A stretch of DNA of 64,000 nucleotides from Mesorhizobium sp. (GTDB lineage Bacteria; Pseudomonadota; Alphaproteobacteria; Rhizobiales; Rhizobiaceae). Positions 8,153 to 17,215 of the stretch are shown one piece after another (the first letter of the stretch is position 1; the number at the start of each line of letters is the position of its first letter). The notes under the pieces are model-generated. The model was not told the DNA's origin, ran no database searches, and was given only the letters and a program-made list of their open reading frames with translations. Both the position numbers and the translations under genes were made by a program. The stretch lies in assembly GCF_017306585.1 (NCBI RefSeq), contig NZ_JAFKIC010000122.1, positions 1 to 64,000 on the forward strand. The letters run 5' to 3'.

Positions 8153-9618
8153 AACGCGGCCTCCTTATGCAGTAAGGGTGTTGAATCGACCCATTCGTCG
8201 CCCTGGAGCTCGGGGGTGTCGTAGGCGATCAGATTTGCGAAGTGCGTTTCGACATCCTCGGCAAACAGCGATGTGGCGATGCCGCGGACCAGACGGTCGG
8301 CGCCGGCACTGATGGCCGGGATATCGCCGGAGACCTTGCCGTGGGTCAGCATGGCCGCGTCGTTGAAGCAGTGGATATGCGCCAGCATCGGGCAAGAGCC
8401 TGGAACCCGTTCTCGGAATTCAAAGGCAGGGCCGAGATCCGGCGCGTCCGACATGCCTGCCCGAGCTGGCCCCATGTCCGGCGTATAGCGACCGTCCGAC
8501 CAGGTACGGATGTATGGCGCGAGTGCTGCGAATTCCGGGCGGTCGCCGAAATCGTTCGAAAAGCCGGTTGCCGCGATCATGAAATCGTAGCGCATCGGCC
8601 CTTGTGTGGTTTCGACCAGAAGGCCTTCCGCATCTTGCTTTACCGCGATGATGCCACAGTCGAGAAAGAACCGCGCATTCGCATGACGAGACACCCGAAG
8701 CGTCGAAGAACGCGGCGGCGGCGTCTGGGTCGAGGCGGTGTATTCGAAGAACTTCCACTTCCAGGCATCGGGCAATTGATGCATGCCGAGTACAACACCC
8801 GGGCTGCCGATGCCGGTCAGCTTGTTGATGCGCGGCATCTCCTTGCGCCGGATCAGCATGTCGACAGAGCCGGCGCCCGCCTCGAGTGCGGTTGCAGCAT
8901 TGTCCATGGACGAGGCACCAGCGCCGATGACCGCCACGCGCCTGCCTTTCAGCGCACCGAAATCGATGTCGTCGGCGGAATGGGCCCAATAGGCGTGGTC
9001 GATACCCCTCAGGAAATCTGGCACGGCAAAACCGCCGAGACCAGACCGGCCTGTGGCCAGAACCAGGCGACGGGTCAGAACCCGACCGGTTTCGGCACCT
9101 TCAAGATCGATCGCAATCAGATCACCAACGGGCGCGATGCCAGTCATGCGTACGTTATTGCGTACCGGCAGACCGAGCACCTTGCGGTACCAGATCAGGT
9201 AATCCATCCACTGCCCTTTGGGAATCTTATCCAGCCACTGCCAGGCCTCGACACCCCACTGCGCAGTGAACCAGGCGCGGAACGTCAGCTGCGGCAGGCC
9301 AAGTGACGGACCGTTGAGGGTCTTCGGTGACCGGAGTGTTTGCATGCGGGCAAACGTTACCCACGGCCCCTCGAGCCCAGCCGGAGCCACATCATAGGCG
9401 ACGACATTGGTTATCCCGGTCAGCACCAGCTTTGCCGTGGCAGCAAGTCCGCACATGCCAGCACCGATGACAACGACATCACGGACCGGGGCGCCCTCAT
9501 GCATACGCTTGGGGACCCAGGACTTGGCGGGCAGTTCGAGAAAGTCGAGATCCTGCGCAAGCCGTGCTTCGAGTGCAGCAAGACCTGTCGACGTTGGCGC
9601 GGTGGGGGTATGCGTCAT
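8149..9618 (-). CDS. FAD/NAD(P)-dependent flavin monooxygenase-like oxidoreductase
   Basis: This 489-residue protein has two Rossmann motifs: an FAD-binding VVVIGAGMCGLAATAKLVL near residue 50 and an NAD(P)-binding VAVIGAGASSMDNAA near residue 230. The layout is that of class B flavin monooxygenases. After the first fold come GPWVTFARMQTLRSPK and LNGPSLGLPQLTFRAWF, characteristic of a subgroup with unknown substrates. It overlaps the LysR stop by four bases and the CMD gene at its own end. Oxygenation of the imported opine-like compound or a product is plausible but not shown. Confidence 0.75.
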   Translation of the reverse strand: MTHTPTAPTSTGLAALEARLAQDLDFLELPAKSWVPKRMHEGAPVRDVVVIGAGMCGLAATAKLVLTGITNVVAYDVAPAGLEGPWVTFARMQTLRSPKTLNGPSLGLPQLTFRAWFTAQWGVEAWQWLDKIPKGQWMDYLIWYRKVLGLPVRNNVRMTGIAPVGDLIAIDLEGAETGRVLTRRLVLATGRSGLGGFAVPDFLRGIDHAYWAHSADDIDFGALKGRRVAVIGAGASSMDNAATALEAGAGSVDMLIRRKEMPRINKLTGIGSPGVVLGMHQLPDAWKWKFFEYTASTQTPPPRSSTLRVSRHANARFFLDCGIIAVKQDAEGLLVETTQGPMRYDFMIAATGFSNDFGDRPEFAALAPYIRTWSDGRYTPDMGPARAGMSDAPDLGPAFEFRERVPGSCPMLAHIHCFNDAAMLTHGKVSGDIPAISAGADRLVRGIATSLFAEDVETHFANLIAYDTPELQGDEWVDSTPLLHKEAAL

Positions 9619-10586
9619 ATTCCCGTTCCGTGATTTGTGCCGGAGGCAGGATCGGTCACCAATTGGCCAGCCATGGCCGGATCGAGTTTCTTGAAGCCGA
9701 CGATCGACCGTTCAGCCACCGCCTCGACCGCATCCACCAACGCCTGCGCGACTGGGCGAAGGGGACGTTTTTCGGCGGACACAACGCCCCAATAAAAGAG
9801 AACGGTTACGTCGATCGGGCGGATGGCGACCCCAGGCAGGGCCACGCCGTAGGCCGTGAGGGGATCGATAACGGCCGCGACACCAGTATGGCGCACGATC
9901 TGCAGCGCGCCGTAGGCAGTATTGGTCCGGATCACGGGTCCGGTGTCGATGCCCTGGGCAGCCAGTGCCTTGGCGACATGCAACTGAAAACGCAGCGGAT
10001 TGAGCAGCGTGGCGACGCGGCGACCGGCAAAGGCCGATAGCGGTATGACATCAAGTTCAGCCAGCGGATCGTCCTCCCGCACGGCGGCAACATCAGGCGC
10101 CGAATAGAGCCGCAGGACATCCAAGCCGGGCGTATCGAGCGGCAGGCTTGAAAACCCGATCTCGGCACGTCCGCTGCGCACTTCCTGGGCGACGATCGAG
10201 GGAAGAAACTGCCCGAGATGCGTCTCGTGCGGAAGCTCGACACCCTTGAGCTCAGCCATGGCCGTCGGGATCAGGCCAGTACCGATCGCAGAGGTGGTGA
10301 CAATCTGCAGAATCCGTCCCCTGCCGGCGGCGATCATCTTGGCCCGCGCTGCGAGTTCAGTGAAGGACATCAGCAAGCGCCGCGCTTCCTCCTCGAAGGC
10401 GACGCCCTCTTCAGACAGTTGCACCCGTCGACCGACCCGGTGCAGCAATTCGAAGCCGAGTTCGGCCTCGAGGTCCTGAATGGTGCGTGTCACCGCGGGC
10501 TGGGAACGCCCGAGCATATCGGCCGCCTTGGTAATGCTGCCATTGGCAGCAACCGCAAGGAAGGTCTGAAGATCTCGAGTTTCCAT
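9615..10586 (-). CDS. LysR-family transcriptional regulator
   Basis: This 323-residue protein has an N-terminal winged helix-turn-helix (residues 1-60, METRDLQTFLAVAANGSIT then KAADMLGRSQPAVTRTIQDL), a linker helix and a two-lobed effector domain. It is the first gene of the collinear minus-strand set and overlaps the monooxygenase by four bases. LysR regulators are more often divergent from their targets, so here it is probably part of the operon it controls. A possible binding dyad lies just upstream (10603-10615). Confidence 0.88.
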   Translation of the reverse strand: METRDLQTFLAVAANGSITKAADMLGRSQPAVTRTIQDLEAELGFELLHRVGRRVQLSEEGVAFEEEARRLLMSFTELAARAKMIAAGRGRILQIVTTSAIGTGLIPTAMAELKGVELPHETHLGQFLPSIVAQEVRSGRAEIGFSSLPLDTPGLDVLRLYSAPDVAAVREDDPLAELDVIPLSAFAGRRVATLLNPLRFQLHVAKALAAQGIDTGPVIRTNTAYGALQIVRHTGVAAVIDPLTAYGVALPGVAIRPIDVTVLFYWGVVSAEKRPLRPVAQALVDAVEAVAERSIVGFKKLDPAMAGQLVTDPASGTNHGTGI

Positions 10587-10602
10587 CTTCGCCTACATGC
10601 AT

Positions 10603-10615
10603 ATTCTGTATGAAT
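10603..10615. promoter_or_regulatory. Possible LysR-type binding dyad
   Basis: ATTC-TGTAT-GAAT is an interrupted dyad starting 17 bases upstream of the LysR gene's start codon. The spacing and AT-rich arms are compatible with a T-N11-A type LysR box used for autoregulation. It is short and could be chance. Confidence 0.3.
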
Positions 10616-10639
10616 CGCATCATCTCATCCATTTTTGAC

Positions 10640-11752
10640 ATGTGTCAAGCCGAAACAATTATTCAAGGGGCATGTGTTTTCAGCGTGGCTGTGATGACCG
10701 TGTCATTCGTATCCGGCATCGAGATCGTGGCGGATCCATCAAGGCCGGGTCGCCGAGCGCCTGGTTAGCAAGCGCAATTGGGTTCTCGCCGCATATCCCG
10801 GTTTCGTCGGGGCGCTGGTCAGCGAAACGCCGTAATCGGTACACACGCGGCGACAAGCCTATCTGTGATCGACACTGACCGCGTCGATGGCAAGCGGTGC
10901 CTCGGAAATCGACCAATGGGCAATATAGGGGAGAAACGTGGGCACATTTTTGCCGATGGGGAAAACAACGGAAATCTGATCGGAAATGCCGATCCGTCCA
11001 TAATAGGATTTGAAATATCGGCTGCGACGAAATTGGTCGGGCGTTACTCCCAGTATATCACCGCCAGATACTGCGGTAATATACCGTCCCTCTCGGACTT
11101 CTCATTCCCTGAAGAATTGTTTCCCAAGTACGGCTCGATATCCGAAGCCTGCTAATTATGTTCCACATCGAGAAAATCCTCAAATGAGAGTGTTGCAGTG
11201 CCGCTCTGGAAATAGGGTTCACCTAGGCTGACCCTACCCTTCCCCGGAAGGTTTCGTCCAGCGCCACCAAAGTCCGGGACGCGATCTTCGGTACGCACGA
11301 TGCGGGGATTTTTTGACCGACCTTCGCCTTTAGGCTCCCGGCTCTCTATGAGAGCATTTAGTTTCCGCCTTCGACAAGGTTGAATTCACTGATCCCGCAA
11401 AGCCACGCCTTCCCGCCGACCGGCACCAGCACCACCGGCATGAAGGTCAACGAAGGTGCCGGCCGAGAAGTGCCCAAGTCCTGGGCCAATCCTCAATCCT
11501 TCGCCGGCAACGTCGCGGCCAAGGATCCCAACCTGTCGGGCCTGCCCTATCCGTGGTTGGCCGGCATCCTCCAAAACAACGGCCTCAACACCGGCAACGC
11601 TCTTCTGACCAAGACGCTGAGTAGGTGGCTGTCAGCGTCCAGTGATCCGGCTTTCTAGGTCTGATGTTGAAGGTGAGGCGACCCAGTCACCAATCGCATC
11701 GGCAGCGAACGAAGGGAAACTTCGAGCGCGCCAAATTGTTCGCCTCAAGTTC
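10640..11752. other. Gene-poor stretch with no recognised gene
   Basis: Between the LysR start and the small exported gene at 11753 no frame has family resemblance. The best candidate is a plus-strand frame at 11380-11658 (92 codons) with coherent text such as PKSWANPQSFAGNVAAKD and SGLPYPWLAGILQNNGLNTG, perhaps a remnant of a larger gene. A second frame at 10778-11155 reads less convincingly. I see no tRNA, promoter array or IS end here. The stretch may be decayed coding DNA. Confidence 0.4.
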
Positions 11753-12166
11753 CTACTGCTGCTCGCCTGGTGGAACTTTAAGAATGGTGGCCATGTACAG
11801 GGCCGTGAATATTGGGTCGGCAACAGAGACAATCCGGGCTGAGTAGATCCGATCGGCGCCTACCGCGTCGAGCATCACGATGTTGCCAATCTGCTTTGAA
11901 AAATCGACCGGAGAGAAAGGTGCATCCGGGCTCTCCGAGGAAACCTGTACGTCAAGACTCACCAGCGGATCATTTTCTTTCGAGGAAAGCAAAACCAGTA
12001 GGGTGCCAGTGGGCGTTATGTAGCCAACATAGCAGTCCTTCGCAACCAAGGGCGAGCACAGCTTCGGTCGCGGTATTTCCGCGGACCAGGAAGCGCCGGT
12101 CGAGACCGCCAAGGCACTCGCTATGGTGATGAGACATATGCAGGCCGTTTTGTAGGGCTTGTCCAT
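11753..12166 (-). CDS. Small exported protein of unknown function
   Basis: The ATG at 12166 follows a clear GGGAGGA ribosome-binding site and gives a 137-residue preprotein. The leader has a basic start (MDKPYKTA), a hydrophobic core and a SWSAE-like cleavage region. The mature part has two cysteines (LCSPLVAKDCYVGY) and beta-rich text, including GTLLVLLSSKENDPLVSLDV. No family is recognised. A longer in-frame start at 12265 lies over the regulatory dyad at 12270 and is rejected. The gene is divergent from the small exported gene at 12547, and the shared upstream region holds two TTACA-N4-TGTAA dyads. Confidence 0.6.
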   Translation of the reverse strand: MDKPYKTACICLITIASALAVSTGASWSAEIPRPKLCSPLVAKDCYVGYITPTGTLLVLLSSKENDPLVSLDVQVSSESPDAPFSPVDFSKQIGNIVMLDAVGADRIYSARIVSVADPIFTALYMATILKVPPGEQQ

Positions 12167-12269
12167 ACGTGTCCTCCCTATCCTGCGGCAAAAGTGACCA
12201 AGCCAGCCGGCCAAACGCGAATAATGCGCAATATAAACATTTACGGCCTCCGACTGAATGGCCAATTTC

Positions 12270-12283
12270 TTACAGATTTGTAA
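12270..12283. promoter_or_regulatory. TTACA-N4-TGTAA dyad, candidate response-regulator box
   Basis: TTACAGATTTGTAA is a perfect interrupted palindrome with 5-base arms. It lies between two divergent exported-protein genes, about 100 bases from one start. Its form matches boxes used by CopR/CusR-like OmpR-family regulators, and such a regulator is encoded at 13799. The assignment is inferred. Confidence 0.5.
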
Positions 12284-12418
12284 TTTTGGTGCAGTAATAA
12301 GCTCGATTTTCTCCGACTAGACCGTGTACCTCGTACCAGGATTGCGAACACATCGGCTCGAGGTGTTTTCCCGGCGCAGCAGTCAACATGTTGCATTAGA
12401 CCGGCCCGGACGGATTTA

Positions 12419-12432
12419 TTACAAAACTGTAA
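12419..12432. promoter_or_regulatory. Second TTACA-N4-TGTAA dyad
   Basis: TTACAAAACTGTAA repeats the dyad seen at 12270 with the same 4-base spacer. It lies 115 bases before the ATG at 12547, a workable distance for an activator site of the small exported gene and the membrane protein behind it. Confidence 0.5.
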
Positions 12433-12546
12433 CTCGCTGGACAGGTTGAGGTGAAGTCAGCGCCCTATCATCCTGATGTCGGCTGCTTTGGCTGACGGAC
12501 GCTGAACCATGGGCCGACAGACCGGCCCTGAACAAGGAAATCACGC

Positions 12547-12804
12547 ATGAAGAATCTGACCCTCGCCCTTGCCCTCGGCACGCTTGCCGTTGCCGTCCCG
12601 ATGTCATCTGCGTTCGCGGCCAATGTGCCGTGCGAGGAAATGCTCAAGACGCTGCGCGCAACCGAAGCCGCCGCAAAGACGAGCGACGCGGATAAGGCCA
12701 AGATTACCGATCTCGAGACCAAAGGCATCGAGCGGTGCAATGCTGACGACGACAAGCGTGCGGACGACTTCTTCACCCAGGCCATGAAAGTCATGGGCAA
12801 GTAG
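12547..12804 (+). CDS. Small exported helical protein
   Basis: This 85-residue preprotein has a textbook signal peptide (MKNLTLALALGTLAVAVPMS, cleavage after AFA). The mature part is about 60 residues, charged and helical, with two cysteines (NVPCEEMLK and IERCNADDD) that could form a disulfide. An AAGGAA ribosome-binding site lies just upstream. No family is recognised; it has the size and charge of small periplasmic chaperone or stress proteins, but that is only a resemblance. It lies 42 bases before the COG4705-like gene and behind two dyads that may bind the regulator at 13799. Confidence 0.75.
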   Translation: MKNLTLALALGTLAVAVPMSSAFAANVPCEEMLKTLRATEAAAKTSDADKAKITDLETKGIERCNADDDKRADDFFTQAMKVMGK

Positions 12805-12846
12805 GCCAGCCGACAACAATCAACGCCTCGATCACAGGACACCATC

Positions 12847-13641
12847 ATGCCGCTCTCACCCTATCAACCGGTCCAACGGGCCGCAAACCGTGTACCGGAC
12901 GTCACCGTCGACTTCTGGCTGATTAAACTCATGGCCGTGACCATGGGTGAAACGGCGGCGGACTACCTCGCCGTCAACCTCGGCCTCGGGCTGACGATGA
13001 CATCGCTGATCATGACTGGTGTCCTGCTGGTCGCCCTGGTCTTCCAGTTCGCGCAGAAGCGCTACATTCCCTGGGCCTATTGGCTAGCTGTTGTGCTGAT
13101 CAGCGTCGTGGGTACGCTGGTTACCGACAATCTCGTCGACAATTTCGGCGTCCGCTTGGAAACGACGACGGTGGCGTTCAGCGTCGTTCTCGCTGCGACA
13201 TTTGCCGTCTGGTACGCCAGCGAAAGGACACTGTCGATCCACACCATCTACACGACCAAACGTGAAGTTTTCTACTGGCTGGCAATCCTCTTTACGTTCT
13301 CGCTGGGAACCGCCGCTGGAGACCTGGTCGCCGAAACTTTCAACATGGGCTATCTGACGACCGGCCTGTTGTTTGGTGGCGTGATCGCCGTTATCGCCTT
13401 GGCCTACTATGTCTTCAAGCTGAATGGGATCCTTGCTTTCTGGCTTGCGTATATCCTGACAAGGCCATTGGGCGCCTCGTTTGGCGACTTGCTGTCGCAA
13501 CCCCTTGAATATGGTGGCTTGGGTTTTGGCACGACCTTAACCAGCGTGATCTTCCTCGGCTGCATAGCCGCCCTTGTCTTCTACATGAGCATGAAGAGGC
13601 GCGATGTGCCGCTCGGCGAAGGCTTGGTCGAGACAGATTAA
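12847..13641 (+). CDS. COG4705-type multi-spanning membrane protein
   Basis: This 264-residue protein consists almost entirely of TM helices. It carries an internally repeated motif: KLMAVTMGETAADYLAVNLG, then FSLGTAAGDLVAETFNMGY, then LTRPLGASFGDLLSQPLEYG, each a Gly/Thr plus acidic Asp pair before the next helix. This is the hallmark of the COG4705 family, often found near metal or stress two-component systems; its transported substrate is unknown. The first 16 residues before VTVDFW may be dispensable, so a later start is possible. It lies between a small exported protein and a response-regulator gene. Confidence 0.72.
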   Translation: MPLSPYQPVQRAANRVPDVTVDFWLIKLMAVTMGETAADYLAVNLGLGLTMTSLIMTGVLLVALVFQFAQKRYIPWAYWLAVVLISVVGTLVTDNLVDNFGVRLETTTVAFSVVLAATFAVWYASERTLSIHTIYTTKREVFYWLAILFTFSLGTAAGDLVAETFNMGYLTTGLLFGGVIAVIALAYYVFKLNGILAFWLAYILTRPLGASFGDLLSQPLEYGGLGFGTTLTSVIFLGCIAALVFYMSMKRRDVPLGEGLVETD

Positions 13642-13798
13642 TCGACTTGGTTGGTGAATATCTCGCTCCGACATGAAAGCTGTAACGGCTCAGAAAAGGG
13701 TAGGAGCAACAAGATCGTGGTCCAACCGCAAACGGCTGGCGATGTGCCGCCAGCCGATATACTATCCTGATATTCATGTGGACAGGGGAGGACTAACA

Positions 13799-14470
13799 AT
13801 GCGAATTCTTCTTTTAGAGGACGATACTAAAACGGCACAATATATCGCCAACGGCCTCTCGGAGGCCGGTCACATCTGCGATATCTTGGTCAACGGACAC
13901 GACGCACTGTTTGCAGCAACAAGCAGTACTTACGACGTGATCGTCGCCGACAGGATGGTTCCTGGCCTCGACGGCCTGTCGATGATCAAGGCAGCCCGCG
14001 CCGCCGGTGTGCGGACGCCCGCTATTTTCCTGACGTCGGTCGGTGGCCTCGACGACCGCGTCGAAGGACTGGAAGCGGGCGGCGACGATTATCTCGTGAA
14101 GCCATTCGCCTTTTCCGAGCTACTCGCCCGCGTCAACGCCCTGGGTCGCCGGCCGGCGGCTCAAGACCAGAAGACCACCTTGCGGGTCGCCGACCTCGAG
14201 ATGGACCTGATCATGCGCCGTGTTACGCGCGGTGGCCAGACCATCGACCTTCAGCCACGGGAATTCGGCCTGCTTGAGGTACTTCTGCGTGGCGAAGGGC
14301 GGGTCATCACAAGGACCATGCTCCTTGAACGTGTCTGGGACTTCCATTTCGACCCCAAAACCAGCGTGGTCGAGACGCATATCAGTCGGCTGCGAACCAA
14401 AATTGACAAGCCTTTCGAAACCCAGCTTATCCATACGGTCCGCCATACCGGCTACAGCCTGCATGCCTAA
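13799..14470 (+). CDS. OmpR/PhoB-family response regulator
   Basis: The ATG at 13799 has a GGGGAGGA ribosome-binding site and gives 223 residues. The receiver domain has acidic residues E7-D9, phosphoacceptor D51 (VIVADRMVPGLDG) and K101-type VKPFAFSELLARV. The C-terminal half is a winged-helix DNA-binding domain (LLRGEGRVITRTMLLERVWD, then VVETHISRLRTKI). An in-frame start at 13673 is ignored. Its last bases overlap the kinase start. TTACA-N4-TGTAA dyads at 12270, 12419 and a variant at 20552 bracket the region and are likely targets. By form it is close to the CopR/CusR-type metal responders; the signal is not known. Confidence 0.87.
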   Translation: MRILLLEDDTKTAQYIANGLSEAGHICDILVNGHDALFAATSSTYDVIVADRMVPGLDGLSMIKAARAAGVRTPAIFLTSVGGLDDRVEGLEAGGDDYLVKPFAFSELLARVNALGRRPAAQDQKTTLRVADLEMDLIMRRVTRGGQTIDLQPREFGLLEVLLRGEGRVITRTMLLERVWDFHFDPKTSVVETHISRLRTKIDKPFETQLIHTVRHTGYSLHA

Positions 14471-15824
14471 CTCCAGGCTTTTTCGCAGCACGCCTTTTCG
14501 GCTTGCGTTGACGTTTGCATTCCTGTTCGTCCTCGCCTTCATAGTCTCCGGCGGTATCGTATATCGCCTGATGAGCCTCGACTTGGCCGACCGGCTCGAT
14601 GAGTCTATCCGGGAAACCTACTCTGTCGTCGCGGCAACTTACGGCGCAAACGATCTGGATGATCTGATCGGCACGGTCGACAGCCATTCCAAGATCAGCA
14701 CCAAGAAAGAACAGCTTTATTCACTCACAGGCTCGAACGGCAAGCATCTCGCCGGAAACTTCGTCGCGACCGCCCTTCCCGAGGGATTTTCAATCGTCAG
14801 TACTCAGACGCCGGAGGTAACGTCAGACGCTCGGTATCGGGCTTATTCAGGCTCGGTCGGAGGAAACAACCTGACAATAGCCTTCAGCCTGTCCGAAACC
14901 GAGGAGTTGGAGACAATCGTCCTCATGAGTTTTGGCTGGGGAACACTCATCGTCACAGGCCTCGCCGTGATCGGAGGTGCCCTGCTTGCATCCCGCGTCC
15001 AACGTCGACTGGACGGGATTGCCGCGACGATGGTGGACGTGTCACACGGCCGGCTCAGCGCCCGCATCCCGCTGAGCGGAAATGGGGACGACATCGACAT
15101 GGTTTCCGGCCAGGTTAACGCCGCGCTTGATCGCCTTTCAGCCCTCGTTGACGGTATGAAACAGGTGAGCGCCAACATCGCGCACGACCTGAAAACCCCA
15201 CTGAACCGGCTGCAGATGATATTGGGTACAGCGATCGCAAAGGCCGAGCTGGGCCAGACCGTGACCGAAGAGCTCGCCGAGGCACGGGCCGAGGGCCTCG
15301 AGATCAATGAAACGTTCGACGCACTGCTTCGTATCGCCCAGATTGAGGCTGGCGCACGCAAGGCGCGGTTTTCGGACCTGGATCTCAACAGCGTTGTTGA
15401 CGCTATTGTTGAGGTCTACGCCGACGTTGCGGAGGATGACGGCAAGTCGCTGTCGGCAGCGCCACTACAAGTCGGGGGAGCCCCAATTCATGGAGATAGG
15501 GAGCTCCTAACTCAAATGTTCGCGAACTTGGCGGAAAATGCCCTAAGGCACTGTCCCGAAGGCACGCTCATCCGGTTATCGACAGCGCGGCGGTCGGGTC
15601 GCATCCTCGCAACGGTCCGCGACACCGGGCCAGGCATTCCCGCCGAAGAGCGCGAAAAGGTTTTCCAGAGGCTTTACCGACTTGACACCAGCCGGTCCAC
15701 GCCGGGGAGCGGTCTCGGACTAAGCCTTGTGAGGGCAATAGCAGACTTGCATGGCGCGACCATAGCGCTTGAAGACTCTGGGCCCGGCCTGGCAGTTATC
15801 GTGAGCTTTCCAGCAGCCGATTGA
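14463..15824 (+). CDS. Sensor histidine kinase, partner of the regulator at 13799
   Basis: The ATG at 14463 overlaps the regulator's stop and gives 453 residues. TM1 (LALTFAFLFVLAFIVSGGIV) is near the N-terminus, then a periplasmic sensor domain of about 140 residues, TM2 (GWGTLIVTGLAVIGGALLAS), a HAMP domain, the H-box NIAHDLKTPLNRLQ, the N-box ANLAENALRHCP and the G-boxes DTGPGIP and GSGLGLSL. It is a classical inner-membrane kinase of the heavy-metal/antimicrobial-peptide sensing type. It lies upstream of an ABC exporter of the kind such systems often control. The stimulus is not evident. Confidence 0.87.
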   Translation: MPNSRLFRSTPFRLALTFAFLFVLAFIVSGGIVYRLMSLDLADRLDESIRETYSVVAATYGANDLDDLIGTVDSHSKISTKKEQLYSLTGSNGKHLAGNFVATALPEGFSIVSTQTPEVTSDARYRAYSGSVGGNNLTIAFSLSETEELETIVLMSFGWGTLIVTGLAVIGGALLASRVQRRLDGIAATMVDVSHGRLSARIPLSGNGDDIDMVSGQVNAALDRLSALVDGMKQVSANIAHDLKTPLNRLQMILGTAIAKAELGQTVTEELAEARAEGLEINETFDALLRIAQIEAGARKARFSDLDLNSVVDAIVEVYADVAEDDGKSLSAAPLQVGGAPIHGDRELLTQMFANLAENALRHCPEGTLIRLSTARRSGRILATVRDTGPGIPAEEREKVFQRLYRLDTSRSTPGSGLGLSLVRAIADLHGATIALEDSGPGLAVIVSFPAAD

Positions 15825-15951
15825 TCAACTGTCCAGTCACGAAGGCCGCCTTGGGAAGCTTACCGATCCGTATAGGGGCGGCGACCTCGCTGTAAGTTTG
15901 ATGCGGTAGATTGAACGCACTGTCTGTTCAATTGGAAAGGCCGCAACAATT

Positions 15952-16551
15952 ATGACACGTACTTCTTCAACGACCCGCACTCTGCCTACTTTGACGCTCG
16001 CCGTGGCCTTGGGAACCATGGGGGCATTTTTTCCAGCTATCGCCGGCCAGGCCGTGGCCGCTGAAAAGGCTGTCCCGGCGGAAAAGAACCCTCCCGGAGA
16101 TATCCCGGACTCCCAGGTCTTCATCGACTACGCATCCTCACAGGGTTTTACGATGAAGGTGCCGGAGGGTTGGGCGCGATCGGATCGTGCCGACGGCGCA
16201 AGCTTCATCGATAAGCTCGACGGCGTTGTTGTCTCTGCGTCCAAGGCAGCCACCGCGCCGTCGGTCGAGAGCGCCAAGGCAACGTCTGTTCCGGAGCTGG
16301 AGAAGGCCGAACGCGCCGTAAAGCTCACCGCGGTCAAGGAGGTCAAGCTGCCGGCAGGTCCAGCCATCCGCATCGTCTACACATCCAATTCAGAACCCAA
16401 CGCCGTCACCAACAAGCAAATCCGGCTCGAGAACGAGCGCTACCTCTATTTCAAGGATGGCAAGCTGGTCACGCTTGAACTCTATGCGCCCAAGGGCGCG
16501 GACAATGTCGATCAATGGCAGCTGATGTCCAACTCGTTTACGTGGAAGTGA
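15952..16551 (+). CDS. Exported protein linked to a MacB/LolD-like ABC exporter
   Basis: This 199-residue preprotein has a signal peptide (LTLAVALGTMGAFFPAIAG, cleavage near AVAAE). The mature domain resembles small PsbP/Mog1-like folds: FTMKVPEGWARSDRADGASF, then a beta-rich core and LYFKDGKLVTLELYAPKGAD near the end. No catalytic motif is visible. It ends 1 base before the first ABC ATPase, so it belongs to that operon. In MacAB and BceAB-like systems this position often encodes a periplasmic partner; here a membrane-fusion protein is absent and this protein may replace it, which is inference. Confidence 0.65.
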   Translation: MTRTSSTTRTLPTLTLAVALGTMGAFFPAIAGQAVAAEKAVPAEKNPPGDIPDSQVFIDYASSQGFTMKVPEGWARSDRADGASFIDKLDGVVVSASKAATAPSVESAKATSVPELEKAERAVKLTAVKEVKLPAGPAIRIVYTSNSEPNAVTNKQIRLENERYLYFKDGKLVTLELYAPKGADNVDQWQLMSNSFTWK

Positions 16552-16552
16552 C

Positions 16553-17215
16553 ATGCCTGTCCTTGAAGCGCATGAGCTCTACCGGTTCTTCCACATCGGG
16601 GATGACGAGACAGCCGCACTGCGCGGCGTCAGTTTCGAGCTCTCCGCCGGCGAGATTGTTGCACTGACCGGGCCGTCGGGGAGTGGCAAGTCCACGCTTC
16701 TATCCTGCCTAACTGGGCTGGACGAGCCTGATGGCGGCCATGTGGAAGTGTCCGGGATGCGTTTGACCCGGCGATCGGAGGCTGAACGCACACGCATCCG
16801 CGCCGCCAGTTTCGGCATCCTCCTGCAGTCTGGGAACCTGTACGGACATCTGACCGTCGAACAGAACCTTCGCTTCCAGATGCTCCTGGCCGGAAAACCG
16901 GACGAGAAGCGACTAGCCGCCCTCCTGGAGGGGGTCGGCTTGTCGCACCGTGCAACGGCATTTTCCACCCAGCTGTCCGGTGGCGAAACGGCGCGTGCGG
17001 GCCTCGCCGTGGCCTTGGCCGCCGACCCTCCCATTCTGGTTGCCGATGAACCCACCGCCGAAGTCGATCGCGAGACGGAATCCAGGCTCATTGGCCATTT
17101 CGAGGCGCGACGCGAGGCGGGATTGGCAACCCTGCTGGCGACGCACAGCGAAGCGCTGGCGCACCGAGCCGACCGGATCGTCAGGCTTAAAGACGGGAGG
17201 ATCGTCAGTGAGTGA
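16553..17215 (+). CDS. ABC exporter ATPase 1, MacB/LolD-like
   Basis: This 220-residue ATPase has Walker A GPSGSGKSTLLSCLTGLDEP, Q-loop ILLQSGNL, signature LSGGETARAGLAVAL and Walker B ILVADEPTAEVD with a following H-loop (ATHSEALAHRAD). The signature has an unusual GETARAG in place of GQQQRVA. It is translated from an operon with an exported protein, a second ATPase and one large FtsX-like permease, so the exporter probably runs on an ATPase heterodimer. The next gene's GTG start overlaps its stop. Confidence 0.85.
   Translation: MPVLEAHELYRFFHIGDDETAALRGVSFELSAGEIVALTGPSGSGKSTLLSCLTGLDEPDGGHVEVSGMRLTRRSEAERTRIRAASFGILLQSGNLYGHLTVEQNLRFQMLLAGKPDEKRLAALLEGVGLSHRATAFSTQLSGGETARAGLAVALAADPPILVADEPTAEVDRETESRLIGHFEARREAGLATLLATHSEALAHRADRIVRLKDGRIVSE

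Noticed and set aside
8242-9306. Plus-strand frame of 354 codons opposite the flavin monooxygenase
   Set aside because: Shadow of a gene with two Rossmann motifs; composition is typical of antisense frames.
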